Assembly (NCBI GenBank): GCA_008360975.2
Contig: CM039188.1
Location: 30,717,944 to 30,781,943 of the forward strand
DNA: 64,000 nucleotides
Origin: Lichenostomus cassidix
Lineage: Eukaryota > Chordata > Aves > Passeriformes > Meliphagidae
Reading direction: 5' to 3'
Under the pieces are notes generated by a model that made no database searches, had not been told where the DNA came from, and saw only the letters and a list, made by a program, of their open reading frames with translations. Below, piece after piece: positions 24,919-37,750 of this stretch (position 1 is the stretch's first letter; every line of letters begins with the position of its first letter). The position numbers and the translations under genes were made by a program.

Positions 24919-25786
24919 ATGGCAGGACAGACACCCTCTTCAGACTGCTCTCATCTCATTGACCACAGCCACGTCCCAGAGTTTGAGGTGGCTCTGTGGG
25001 TCAAGATCACCTTGGCCTTGGTCTATATCTGCATCTTTGTCGCTGGCCTCTTGGGCAACAGCGTCACCATCAAGGCCACCAGGATCCTGCAGAGGAAAGG
25101 CTACCTGCAGAAGGAGGTCACAGACCACATGGTGAGCCTGGCCTGCTCCGACCTGCTGGTCATCCTGCTGGGAATGCCCATGGAATTCTACAGTGCCATC
25201 TGGAGCCCCTTTTCTGCCCCCAACGGCAACATTGCCTGCAAGCTCTACTACTTCCTCTTTGAAGCCTGCAGCTATGCTACAGTGCTGCACGTGGCCACGC
25301 TCAGCTTTGAGAGGTACGTGGCCATCTGCCACCCCTTCAGGTTCAAGGCCCTGTCTGGACCCCGCACGGTGAAGCTGCTCATCGCCTTCAACTGGGGCAC
25401 CTCTTTCCTGGTGGCTCTGCCCCTGCTCTTCGCCATGGGCACAGAGTATCCCCTGGAGGTCATCGAGGGCTACCAGAGGACGAGTTCCTGCGTCAAACCC
25501 ACGCCCAGGCACTACCTGCCCGAGCTGAAGCACAACATGACCATCTGCACCAGCCTCTCCTCCAGGTGGGCTCTCTTTCAAGGCAGCATCTTCAGTGCCT
25601 TCGCTGTGTACATCATCGTGCTGGCATCTGTCACCTTCATGTGCCACAGCATGATGAAGGCCCTGATGATCCACAAGAAAGGGACTGTGGCAGTGAAGGG
25701 GGGACAGAAGCACCAGCAGCAGTACCTGAGGAAAAATGAAAGCTCAGAGGGGAAGAGCTCCAGGAGACAGATCATTTTATTCCTGG
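24919..25786 (+). CDS. GPR39: GPR39 coding exon 1 (zinc-sensing class A GPCR; partial, exon 2 outside window)
   Basis: This exon encodes the first 289 residues, plus one base of codon 290, of a G-protein-coupled receptor of the ghrelin/motilin receptor family. In mammals GPR39 is a plasma-membrane receptor activated by extracellular Zn2+ that signals through Gq, Gs and G12/13. The N terminus carries the family signature [10 protein letters not shown] (residues 15-24). H16 and H18 match the two zinc-coordinating histidines of the human receptor. Visible landmarks are N47 in TM1, D78 in TM2, the E131-R132-Y133 motif ending TM3, W159 and P168 in TM4, and a sequon at N206. C10/C191 and C107/C210 match the two known disulfides. 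Approximate helices are TM1 27-51, TM2 69-93, TM3 104-137, TM4 150-172 and TM5 216-248, followed by a basic loop to residue 284. The start at 24919 was chosen because it aligns with the mammalian N terminus (MAG...SDCS). The frame is open upstream to 24859 but has no ATG there. Local context is weak at -3 (C) and good at +4 (G). Identity is near certain; the exact start is slightly less so. Confidence 0.96.
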
Positions 25787-25792
25787 GTAAGA
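25785..25792 (+). promoter_or_regulatory. GPR39: Splice donor ending GPR39 coding exon 1
   Basis: The sequence reads GG|GTAAGA, with the intron beginning at 25787. It matches the vertebrate donor consensus well. The cut falls after the first base of codon 290 (phase 1), just before TM6. GHSR, MLNR and GPR39 share an intron at this position. The homology to mammalian GPR39 stops exactly here, which supports use of this site. Confidence 0.9.
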
Positions 25793-25878
25793 GCCCTGTC
25801 CCATTCTGCCTTCCCTCCCTCCTCTACCTCCTTTCCACAAGGAAAGAAAGCCCAAAAGCCTCTGGTTTATCTCACTAA
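25787..25878 (+). other. GPR39: Intron-retention extension of the GPR39 frame (putative truncated five-helix isoform tail)
   Basis: If the donor at 25787 is not used, the reading frame continues through the intron for 30 codons and stops at a TAA (25876-25878). The product would be 319 residues with TM1-TM5 and a novel C-terminal tail containing a leucine-rich stretch (LPSLLYLLS). Truncated intron-read-through forms of this type are described for human GPR39 (GPR39-1b) and for the ghrelin receptor (GHSR1b). An AATAAA hexamer at 26651-26656 and another at 27044-27049 could serve a retained-intron transcript. The frame is visible; expression in this species is inferred. Confidence 0.45.
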
Positions 25879-28800
25879 TCTCTCCCCAAGGGAGAACATG
25901 GTACGAAAATGGTACAAAAGAGGGATAATACTTTTGGTTGTGATGATACATTTTAAGAAGCCTGATGTTTCTGTACGTTTTTGATTCTTTTTGTCATTAG
26001 AACAGGTAGGAATGAAGGAGAAGAAAAATCCATTTACTGTCTATTCTTTCAGTTTGATTTTATTACGTGCTTACATGCAATAATATGGATGACAGGCTGT
26101 TGCAGCTTGACCTTTGGGGTAGCATTAGGCAACAGTTGCCTGGATATAAAGCAGCTCTACTCGGATGTTTTCCTGCTAAATTCCAAATATGAGTGTATTT
26201 AGTGAGGCTGCTGATGGAAGGGAAGACAGTCTTGCAAGATCTGAAGCTTGTCTCTGTCTGAAGGCATTTCCCTGTTAATTCAGGATGCTCCTCAGAGAGT
26301 TCTTAGTCTCAGCAGTTGTGGCAGTCATGCATCTGAGCATTAAGGAAGCTGGACTGGAGAGCTGATTTGGTCTCACAAATTGCAGTTGCCCTCTTTGATT
26401 TTTTTTCTTCTCCTCTGCTTTTATTTGAAGGCCTGTAACCCTGAAATTATGTTTGATTCTGATCTCTCTCACCACATTCATCAGACAGAAAACTAATCAA
26501 GCTGTCATTTCACCAACTTGGAATCTTTCTGGGCAGTGATCCGTGCAGTCTCCACGTTTGTTGATGCTCTTAGAGGCACCCTTAATCATGCCCTGGCTGC
26601 ATTACTGCTGGTTCCTGGTTTGTTGGGCTGCTTATTATGATACAGGATATAATAAACGAACCATCTAGAGAAGGAATGCACAGTAGACCCAAAATTTCTG
26701 TGTTGCTTTTTGGTGCTATGATTGATATGGCAGAGAAGGACTTGAAATTTGTGGGTCTGTCCACTTCTACAACTTTAGGCAGATCAGATTTTGTATTACC
26801 TTTTTTCCTCTCTTTTAATTTTTGTTTTCCTGAGGATTCTCTGCTTCCTCATCTAGTCCTGCTTTTGCCAAGGTGTATGGCAGGTCATGAAGCTGCTACA
26901 TTACCACAGCTACATTAAAGCCCAGTCTGAGATCCAAATCCTGGCTAAGTTGAGAGGGGAAGGTAAATTGCCACGACTTTTCTTCCCCTTCTTGATTATT
27001 CTTCTTGGAGCTCTAGCATGGAATAGCTGTTTGCAAAAGTGCTGAATAAATTAAAGCAGTTTCTTTGCCCTTTATGATAAGGGAATTTGCCACCCAAATT
27101 CCTCTGTACTCTCAGCTCTCTGGAGACAGGAGATACTTGTGTGAATTCCCCAAAATTATTTCAGTGGCAAGACTCTTAATACAAGTCTTGCTAATTTACT
27201 TGGCTTGGGGAATAAATTAATAAACTGAGGAGGAAGAAACTCGGGCTTGCATTTCAGGGAACAATGCAAAGCAATTTAATTTGGAGATTTCATAAGAGTG
27301 ATGCTTTAGGGCAGTTTTAACCCAGAAGAAACGAACGTATAAATTGTTTACAAATAGCTGAATTTAAATTGTGATTTAGAAGTCCTCTTTGTTTTTCATT
27401 TAACAGATGGGTCAAATTAAAACCAATACTTGCACATTCGCAACATATTTCACTTTTAATGTGAAATGTAAATGACAGTATATAGCATCATGTCTTTGTA
27501 CATCTAACAGCAATAAAAACAATTTAGCATTTTCTTCTGGTTGTTAAAAGTGATAAGTTCTATAAAACGGAGATTAAAATCATAAATCTCTGACGACGAG
27601 AAAAAGCTAAGTAGAGGATGACACGGGGAGGAACTAATGCTTTTTTAGTGTCATGTTAGTGTGTGGCACTCGAGAACATTCATGAAAATTAATTGTAAAT
27701 GTTGAAAGGGAAAGATTACTTGCTGTAGATGGTATTGATACTTGCAGGATGGGCTCTGGATGGGGTGACACCACTGCAGAAACTGGGTAGCTGTTATACT
27801 TATGAAAACACTTGGCTGGTGGCTCTTTGATGAAACACAAGCTTTTAACAGTATTTAAAACCACATTATATAATTCTATTATAATAATATAAAAACCAGT
27901 ATTTAATATGCTGACCCAGCCTGACAGGGATCAATTTAGGCTTTGTGGTTATTTGATCTTATCTTTCTCCTATGGCCATGAAGGCAGTGACAACCTAAAA
28001 AGTCACCAGGTGCCACTGAGGGCCTCTTGCTGCTCCCACACCTGAGCTGAGGTGAGAGAGCACTGAAGCAGAGAGCTCTTAAGAAAGGGTGAGTTTGGAG
28101 AACTGTATGTCTTGTTATTATAAATAATATAGGTGGGTTGTAGGAAACAGAGAATGTAAAGGATGGATTCAGTAAAAGAGAGTTCCAACTGGTGCAATAA
28201 GTATAAATATTACAAAAAGAACACACTTCTGTAGCAGAGAGTAGGTTAAAAATCTTTAGGAAGTGCTAACACTGGGCAAGGGCAGCAGTATGGGACAATC
28301 CTCCCCACAAGCTGCTGGTGGGAAAGCACCACTGACCGTGGCTACAGCCTTCCTCATCTGGTCGTTATACCAAACCCCATCTGGACAAAAACAGCTGTGT
28401 GGTTAGTCAGCACACTGAGTCTGACTCACCTGAACTTGCACTCTACAACAAAGTGAGTTCTGACTATCCCTGCTGAAAAATATATCACTTCTAAAGCTTC
28501 TGTGATGTTTCCCTTGGCAGCTTCAGTTTTTCTGCTAAAAGCCTTGATCATTTTGCATGAAGCAGCCTCAAGCCTACCACAGTACAGACATTTAAATAAG
28601 AGTCCATTAGCACTGCTACATCCTCTTTCTTTGTATTATACTCTTCCAATCTGCCCTTTGGAGCAACACTCCTCTATTTGCACAGCTCCATTGCATGGGG
28701 CTGGGCATGGTGGGTGCTGTGCTGTCTGCCAGTCTGGGCAGCACTTCTTTGTCTCCTGACTGTGATAAACATCGTCCATCCTGAGCTCTTCCATGCAGAA

Positions 28801-29165
28801 TACAGAAATATCAAAGTAATCTGGCTGCTGTGGAAGTGTTGCTGAAGGAGCATTAAAGCCCTGCTGTGGCTGCAGCATTCAGCAGGAGCAAAGCTGATGC
28901 TGGACCTGCCTAACTCAGGGTCCTATTGGTACCAGCTTGGCACTGTCAGCTCCCCTGGGACATGGGAGGCAGGAAATTCCCACTGCTTTCTCTTTCCCAC
29001 CTCTACAGAACTGCAACTTTTCTGCTTTGGGACCATCTGATGTAGGATAAATTTTGCCTGGACAGCAAATATTCTTCAACTCCTTTAATAAGCAGGCTAG
29101 GGAACTGCTTATCATATCCTATGGCAGTGCCTCCTTTTGAGAAAGGCAGTGTAGTGGTGTTTTTT

Positions 29166-29194
29166 GCTTTTTTTTTTGTGTGTGTGTGTTTTAA
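29166..29194. repeat. T tract joined to (TG)6 repeat
   Basis: A run of T (about 29167-29177) followed by six TG units (29178-29189) and TTTT. Confidence 0.88.
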
Positions 29195-29322
29195 CACCTA
29201 AGTATGTCAAATACACTGAGTGTCAACCTGAAGGTAGTGGCAGTGGTGGTTTCCTGTGATGTGGTATGGTACAGACAGCTTCAGGTCTGCTGGTGAGTGC
29301 CACAGAAGGAAATAAGAGTCCC

Positions 29323-29368
29323 TAAATAAATAAAAAAAAATTATAAAAAAAAGAAAAAAGAAAGAAAT
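29323..29368. repeat. A-rich low-complexity tract
   Basis: About 46 bases of A with sparse T and G (aataaataaaaaaaaa type, then aaagaaaaaagaaagaaa). No retroposed body is recognisable next to it. Confidence 0.85.
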
Positions 29369-32153
29369 GGGCAAAGGGTAAGGGATGGAAAAGCCAGGCA
29401 GGAGGAAGTCAGACCTGACCAAGGCCATGCCACTTTTTGGGTGGCTGTTGTTAAAACAATGCCAGGCTATTCTATAACAACACCAAAGACTCAGTAAACA
29501 CCATGAACAGCTGTACCAAGCCATAAGCTGAATCCACATAAAACCTTGACTCAGAACTTAAAAAGATCTCTTAGAACTTAAGATGGAGCACCATTTTCTT
29601 CCCATATACTGCTGCTGGCAGTTTAATGCTTTGCTCAGAATAAAGGTATTGTGTGTAGAAATAGCCTTTCCAAAGATCACTAAAGAAGTTTATTTTGTAA
29701 GGCACTTGGCAAATTTCAGGAGGCAAATTACTTCAGAGTACTTCAGGTAGTTGTGAAAAATACATGGTTGTCATCTAGATATGACTCAGGCACAGTATAA
29801 CTTGACAATGGTAGGACTTCTGTTACAGGAAAATTAGATGCTTCTTCATAGGCTGAAATTTGGCTGATTTTTCTCCTTACTGAAAAAGGTAAAGATTAAG
29901 GATAGAACAAAAATGGAAAGAATAATCTAATTTATGAGTTTTCAGAACACAACTCCAGCCCATGTTCTTTAAACTCAGTTTCATTGACTCCTCTTGGTTG
30001 ATTTCTTTAATTATTCCATCGAGCTGCCTTTCTTCAGGCACTTTGTTGGAGACATGTCTGAAGATGAATACACTGCAGGCTGGATATGAGTTTAATTTCT
30101 GGTTTTATGATGTTTCCATCCATATGTTTTCCTGAGCAGGGCTTTGAATTACACAAGACAAGTAGGAGACTCAGTGCACTGTGAGGGCAGCAGGGGCAGA
30201 GCAGGGAACATGAAACCCTCAGACCAACAGACCAGGGCCTGGCCACTCAGCTGGATGGGGCATCCTCCCTCTGTAACTAGTAAATTTCTTTCTTTTAGGT
30301 CTTGCTTCTTGGAAAAATGATAAAAGCAAATTATTTGCCAGCTGGTGTTGGGTAAAATTTGCCTTCCTCTTCTCTGCAGAAGCATTAACCTGGTGTCCAC
30401 AGCAAACCCAATCAATGCTGGTAGCACAAAACTGAAGCTCAGCTATTCAACAGGTGACAATAGAAAGGCTGCATTGAGGGATAATGGCTTCTCAGGGCAA
30501 TTGTGTACAAATAATTTCCTCTGCAGAGTGGGGAAACTTCTGTCAGTTAAAAAAAAAATCCCCATACATAGCCACAGTAAAATAGACTCAAGGCAAACTT
30601 CCAAAATCCAGACATCTGTATGTTCAGGTTTCCCACACAGCAATTTAAAAAGGAGCACAGGGAGAGCCCAGCATAATTTTCCTCCCTATTGTACAGAAAG
30701 CAATTTATCCACTCCTGCTTTTAGCTGGACTCATGTAATAGAAGATTGTGCTTTCGGCATAAGCAGACAGTCCTCCTTTCCTCCTACGCCGAGGGATGGC
30801 AAAACAGCACCTAGAGAAATGGAATCGAAGAATGGGGTCTAATTGAGGCCAGCACCCCCAAGGTATTTAAGACTTTTGTAGTTTTAATGGAAAAATCAAT
30901 GCGTGATTACACTTTGCATTAGAGTACTTAAAAATTGCTTCGGCATGAAAAGTCTGCAGCTTTGAAAACAACCTAACCCTGCAAATACTGTACTCAGAGG
31001 ACCAGATTCACCACTAGGGTAATCCACTTAATTCCCCATATATGATATCTTGGCAGATGTGGTCTCTGGGGACACCTGAGTGCTGTTTTTGCACAAACCC
31101 ATGAGGACAATGAGTGCTTTACTGGTGCTTTGTTAAAGTCGTGGCCACACTTCTGTCTTTCAGCTGATGCCTACAAGGAACCTGGTGTTTCACCTGGTCT
31201 GTAGGGACCTATAGGTCTTGGTTCTTTGTGCTCCACCATCTGTGCTGCCCAGAGAATAAGTGCACAGCTGAGATTTCTGGCGTAGTTCTATCCTATACTT
31301 GCAGCTGCCCGAAGTCTTAAAGCCTCATTAAGGACCATTACCCGTGTTGGCCTTAAACTTAATATTATTAATCTCTCTCTCCTTCTCTCATACAAGCTGC
31401 AGGTAATAAACCTAGTGGCCCTTGGCTCTTCTGGCACTGCAAGGTGTGTGCTAAGAGAAGGAATTAGGGAAGTGCAGCCACCATCCCTCACTGTGGCAAC
31501 GTGAGCAGAGAAACAGGCAGGGAGCTGCTTTTGGGAGCTGAGGACTGGCTGTGTCACCTCAGCTTCTGAAAAACACACTCTGTATCATGGAAAACCCTCC
31601 CTAGGACATGTTTTCTTACAAGCAGAAGCCTTGGAAACTGTCTCTTTCCTCAGGGTGGATAAAAAAGCAGGAAGATTTATTTGTATCGAAGTGGAGAAGC
31701 ACAGATGTTGCTACAGATGTTAAGTGGATTGAGGGAGACAGCCCTCAAACAGAATAGAGCAGCCCTGCTTTAGGGAACCCTGCCCCATCAGTCTTGGTCT
31801 ACCACTCTTATTCTTTGGTCAAGAGACATTGTCTAAGCATTAATTTTCCAATTTCTCTCTGTTTCCTTGCCATCTCTTGTGAGCAAGATGCCATCTCAAA
31901 CATAGATTGTTCTTGCAGCTCCTCAGTTTCAGTAGGTAGGAGTTATTTGTGGGAAGTTCACAGAAGATTTAATGGAATCTTCACCTGTGAAAGCTAAATG
32001 CATTATCCAATCATCTATTGTTTCATATTCAAATTATACCACATTTCTTGTAATTAAATCTTTTGTTTTCCTCTCTGATGTTGGGACCATTATCTTTTAA
32101 CAATGATTGCAAGCCTGTGAATTTTAATGGGGAAGAACTTTAGTATCTGAGCA

Positions 32154-32181
32154 TTTGTTAGTAAAGCTTTGTTAGTGAAGC
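32154..32181. repeat. Two-copy 14-bp tandem repeat
   Basis: 'tttgttagtaaagc' is followed directly by a copy with one substitution. It lies just before the CR1 fragment at about 32196. Confidence 0.85.
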
Positions 32182-32195
32182 TTTCAATTTTGTTA

Positions 32196-32325
32196 TTTAT
32201 TATCTTAATTAATGACAGAGAGGGGTCGAGTGCTCCCTCAACACATTTGCAGATGACACCAAGCTGAGAGGTGCTGTTGATATACCTGAAGGACAGGATG
32301 ACATCCAGAGGGACTTGGACAAGTG
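32196..32325 (+). mobile_element. CR1 LINE internal fragment (ORF2 3' region)
   Basis: The stretch 'gaggggtcgagtgctccctcaacacatttgcagatgacacc' followed by 'aagctgagaggtgctgttga' and 'catccagagggacttggacaag' matches the reverse-transcriptase 3' region of avian CR1 in sense orientation. The 'cttaattaatgac' just before it fits the preceding CR1 sequence with small deletions. Similarity ends abruptly at about 32325, and there is no CR1 3' terminus downstream. This is therefore an internal remnant rather than an intact insertion. Confidence 0.8.
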
Positions 32326-35300
32326 TTAAATATTATTTTCTTCTCTTGCATTGTTGCAGGTGAGTTCCTAAACCCCTGAGAAGAAACAGTTAATATTTCA
32401 ACTTCTATTTGGCACAATGTGCTGTAGCAGTTCTTAGCCTTTTTTTGAGGGCATCATAAAGCTTATGCTGCTTAGATGAGAAAGCAGTTATCCTTCTGAT
32501 TTCTGTTGGGCATGTGGATGAGTAATATCAAGGTCAGAATATTATGGATTAAATGAGTTTGCTGAGAACACTTTAATCGTATGAATTGTGACTTACAAGG
32601 AAAGGTGAAACTGAGAAAGAGGTCTGGTACTGTTATGAGCTAACTTTTCCATGTTTCCTCTTAAGCTGTCTGTAAGACTCTCATTGTCCCATTAACTCTC
32701 TCTTCAAAGCATTTTTGTTCTTAGGAATTTTTAGCATAAGGAATTTAAGTTGAAAGTGCAGCATATGAGGTTAGAGTTGGGGATCTGTCAGCAAGTGAGT
32801 GCTGTTACAGAAGCATGCAGGGAAAGTGCTCAGAAAACACTTGACAGCCACCTGCAAACAGGTAAATGTGTGTAACAATTACCAGGAAACTAAACTTTAA
32901 TCATCAATATAAAAAAAACAGGTGTGCATTAGGGAAGATAACATTTCTTAGCTATCCATCCTTGTCCTTGGTGTAAATGGCTTTCTTTTCCCATGTTTGA
33001 TTAGGCAACATCTGCACAGATATTCAAGATGTTCTGCTCCAATCTCTAGCTGAACCTTGCAAAAGAGCTCAGCCCCTTTCAGAGAGTAGAGGGAATATGT
33101 TGTCCCTGTTCATGCAGCATTTCTGCAAATTCTCCTCGATTTGCTCCTCCACGTAATGTTGACAGCTTGCCTTTTGTTCAGTGTAATGATTGTCTTACAC
33201 AGCCAAAAGAGAGGCCACATCATGCTCAGTCTTTTGTTTTCGTGGTGTGTCTGGTATGGTGCTGCTGAAGGTGATTTTGATTTGAGGAAATATTCGAAGA
33301 CTTTCTTGATTGCTCCTTCATAACCAAATCCCTGGAGTTCACTGTATATGTATGCCTTCTATTAAATTGCAGTAATTTCAATTATTCTAGTCTGTTTACC
33401 ATAAGGCCCAAAATTTAAATTGTGAAACTCACTGTTGTGGAGGCCAGATGTAAAAATGAGCTCCTAAAGAGGTTAAATCTAACCTTGAAGGATAGTGCTG
33501 CCAAGAATGAAATATAATCCCCCAAAATGTAATAAAAATAAAAACAATATAATATAATTGTTCCTCTTCCTGCAGATGTCTGTGTGGGATCATCGTAGAG
33601 AGAAATTAATGGGCAGATTAGTCCTGGGTGTGTCCCAGTATGTCTGCTCTTAATATGAAGCTTTCTGTATGTGCCAAAAAAGGCAAGTAATCTGTCTGCC
33701 TTCAGCTAGGTACAGGAACACGAAATTTTTAAGATGGTAAAACAACAATTTTGAGTAGACAAGAAAAAAAGATGGATTGAAATGCTCTCCCTCAAATTTT
33801 GGTTACTTTTCCCTACACCTCTCTGCCCCCAGTGCAAAAACTTTTCAAGAGAAATAAGGTATTAATTTCTGGGTGTGTTACTTATCTCTGTTTTGTGTGT
33901 GCCAAAATGTGTCTCATTTGGTATGTTGTAGTACTTACTGATTTTTTAATTCCTGTGCCTCACATCCTCTCTGTCTTCAATAAAGACAACTTGTGAGCTC
34001 CCTGAGTTTGAAAATAAAGCTGACATTTGTCCCATAGAGGCACTGAGAATGGAGATCCTCACCAGCTGGATCCCTTAGTAATGCTTAAGGATATCTAAAG
34101 AAGTGAAGCTCTTGAAACTTCTAAGACTGACCCAAAAATCAGAAAAAAATTTTAAAGGTAGCCAAAGATTGCAGTACATCAGCAACAAAGTACACAGATA
34201 TTCAAACAGTCTTTCTTGTGAGCACAACTTTTAACATGTCATGGTTTAACCATTAGATAAGAACCAGCCTCGTGTGGTGAAGGTCAAACAGAAGTCAAAA
34301 GCAAACATGCTGCTGCTTGCCCTCGTCCTTCAGACGGTGAAATTGCTAAAAGCCTTCTGACTTTCTGTCACAGGTTTACTCAACAAACCTCTCTGATTGC
34401 TTCAAAGAAATGCTTGTCTAAAATGGGTGAAATGGGTTGTGTCACAGGTGTTCACAACATGGTATTTGAGGGCTTGTTTTGTCTTGAAAGGAAAAATACT
34501 TGAGCTCTAGTGTTTGCAATGATGACATCAACTTCTGCCAAAATGTGTAAAAGCACCTACTGGCATTTTCAGACATACAGATACTTTTGAAACCTTGGAT
34601 GGTGATTCTAGAGGGCTAACTTACCTACTGAAGCTTAATGGTTTAGAATATATCTGTTTTTAAACTTGAACTTCTGAAAAAAATACAATGTTTAACGACC
34701 CATGTTGAGGTTGGAGAAAAAAAGCTATTCAGGTGACTGGAGAATGGGGAGACAAATCTTTAACAGAAGTTAAAATGAGGTTGTATTCTTTAATATAAAT
34801 GAAGAACACAGCTGGCTCTGAGTTATGGGTAAGTACAGCTGGGGCAGTGAGTGCCAGGGAAAGAGGAAGATCTGGTTTGTGCCCTGGTTTGAAAACCTTG
34901 CCAAACAGATTCAGAAACACGTGTCTGCAGAGTGGCTCTGGGCACCATCAGCCTGATCTCAGTGTGCAGGGAGCTGAGCCTGGCACTCCTGCAGCACATG
35001 TTCAGACACTGCCCAAGGAGCCCAGCCTGCTTCTGTCAGGTTATGGCAAGCAGTTTGCAATTGCCTGTGGTTGCAGAGCAAGAAATTTCCCTCCAGCAGG
35101 CACACATCCTCCTCCTCAGCTTAGAGACCTGAGTCTGAAAGTTGTACTATCCTTGATTAAGTCTGAATTTACAGAGCTTTAAAGCCATGCTGAGTATTAA
35201 AAAGAAAAAACAACCAAAAAACAGCAATAGAAGAGCAAAATGAGAGAGTTCTCAAACTGCTGACTGCTGGTCTGGTGGGCACAAAGGGCCATCACCCCTC

Positions 35301-37681
35301 AGCTGGAGCAGTGTCTGTGCCTGGGGAGGTTAGTGACTCTATCCCTCTTCTTGCCTTCAGTGCTTCTCTAGAGCCCTTTCTTAAAGCATTTTCCCCACCT
35401 AGTGTACTTGGAGGCAGCCTTGGGAGTTCATTGTTAAAAGTTAATGGAGTCTGGAGACTGAGGCTTTCCATTGGCTTGATTCCCTTCCCTTTCCTTACCT
35501 CCTGCTCATATACACATCTGCAGAATTCTAAAAGGCTTTTTGATAGCGACTTGGAATTCAAATGTCCCCTTTCTATTTGTCTTCTGGCCCAAGCCAACAT
35601 TTAAATGCATTCTTTTCTATTACAAAGAACATATTGACAATTTAGGAAACATTGTCCTACAGTGCAAACACTCTGATATTACAAAATATTGCCATGTTCT
35701 GTGCACTGATCTAAATGAAAGCGTTGGCACAAGAACTAATAGGTCTACAGGGGCCATGAATGAGCACAGAGAGAAATGAGAAAATTTCTAATCATGAGAA
35801 GGACATGTTCAGGGACAGTCTTCCCAAGCAGAGAGCTGGACCTAACTTATTCCATTTTTGGGGTATAGAATGTGGTCACTTCCACAAGTCGGTGGTTTGG
35901 CTGCCTGTGCTGGAGTGGGGGCATGTCTCTGGCCACAAAGACAAGGCTTCCACTGGGTTGGAAGGAAAAGGTGATGTTTGTTGCTCCTTGGTGTGGCCTG
36001 TATGACTGTATCCTCCTTAGAGAGACTGCAGAATGTGCATGGAAGGTGCAGCCAGCCTAAGCAGGCTGAACATTTTCAGATACCTTTCACTTTTCACAAA
36101 AATACCTTTTGCCTAAAGGAAACTTCGAGAAAGCTGGCCTGGCACCACACAGGTGGTGCACATCCAGATCCCTGCCTGTAAGTAAAGGATCCTTTCCCTG
36201 CTGTTTTGGTCTCTGAATCAAGGGTGAGACATCCCTGTGCTGCTCCTCCTCTTGCTGCCCAGATCCCTCTGCCAGGCTGCCCTGGTGCCCTGCAAGCCCT
36301 CGTGGCTGTCAGCCTCCTGTGCCTGCTGACTCCTGTTCAAAACCATGCCTCTGAGCCCCTATCTCCGGGAGAGCATTGCTTTAACCTTATCAAATGGAGG
36401 TGAAATTTAAAATGGCTTAATGTTTATTTGCTGACAGGCAGGAATGTCCTCTAAATTGACTGTCACAGCTGGAACACAATGCTGTAGGACCAAACCATAA
36501 CTTTGTGTTGGCTTTCAATGAAACAATGTTAAGTTTGGGAAGTGGGGATATTATTTTAGTCTCCCTAGATATATAAGGATAGCATTCTCATTTTGAAGTT
36601 TTATACAATGAAGCTATATTTGATATTTGCATAATTCAAATAGATGAAATCCTCAAACAGGCACAGAAGACTTGATTTCATTAACTTGGGATGCAGCCAT
36701 CCCCATCTTTCATGCAAATGGAAAATACCTTTCCTGTAAGTATGCTTTAAAGATTCATTCCTTTCTCTAATCAAGTGGTGAAATCCTACCCACAGGAGCC
36801 AGAATTGATTTCTTTTCCCTTCAGACTCGATATCACCTTATTTGGGTTAACTCCTGTCATGAAATGTGAGGTTAACCCTTCTGTGTGCTGCCAGTCATCT
36901 CCATGCACTCCTATTTGCTGCTCCAACACGCTGGAAATGCTCGTGGTGCAGTTGTCCTGCAGATGTAGCCATCAGCTCAGGGAAGCTCTGAGACTTCTTG
37001 TCAGCAAGGATCTATTTCCCCTGAATCCCTGACCTTGAGAGCTCGTTTCTAAATTTCCTCCTGGGCCTTGGATGCTGTAATTGATTTCAGTTGTTTTGGT
37101 TTCAGTCTGTAGCAATCAAGGTGAAGGATTGCTCCCGAATTTGTTAAGATGTCAGGAGGAAGGCAGCTTGCCCACTCTGCATGGACAGTGTCAAGGAGCT
37201 GCACTGGGCTCTGCAAGCCTTCCATGGTTCTGGTTGGGAATGGAAATCAGGCAGGAATGCTTCTCTCTCAGAGCTGGCACTTGTGCCAGGGGCCTCCTGG
37301 GGCATGAGACAGCTCCACTGCATTAATTCAATTTAATAGGCATCAGTGAAAAATTAAAGGTGTTTGATGTTGGTCCAAGCAGTCTTAGGGAATAGTCCTT
37401 CTCATTATGCAGTCTGAGCCCTGGCTGGGACTCCTCTCCATGGCAGGGTTTAGGTGAATTTCCCTCTCTCCTTAAGACTGAATTGCCTGCATATCTTTGT
37501 ATGCTATTTTCTGGTTCACCTTCTTGGTAATAAAGCTCTGCATATTATTTTCTGTCTTTCAGATACATCACTTTTCACTTGAATTGTCTTATATTAGTTG
37601 AAACTGATAGCCTGACCCCTTGGCCACTGTGCTTCATTGAAAGCAGGATGCTCTGCTACATTCTAGTGAAGAACTGCCTTG

Positions 37682-37750
37682 AAAATAACAAAAAAAACCC
37701 CAAACCAAAAACAAATTAAACCAAACCACCCAACCAAAACAAAACACCCC
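37682..37750. repeat. A/C-rich low-complexity tract
   Basis: About 69 bases almost free of G, made of A runs broken by CC, CCC and CCCC. No known family recognised. Confidence 0.85.

Noticed and set aside
24940..25713. 257-codon minus-strand frame opposite the GPR39 exon
   Set aside because: It is the antisense shadow of a GC-richer coding exon. Its translation is His/Gly/Asp-rich without a domain.
30345..30842. 165-codon plus-strand frame
   Set aside because: No domain, no signal peptide, and no flanking splice or promoter context. Ser/Lys/Asn-rich chance frame in AT-moderate DNA.
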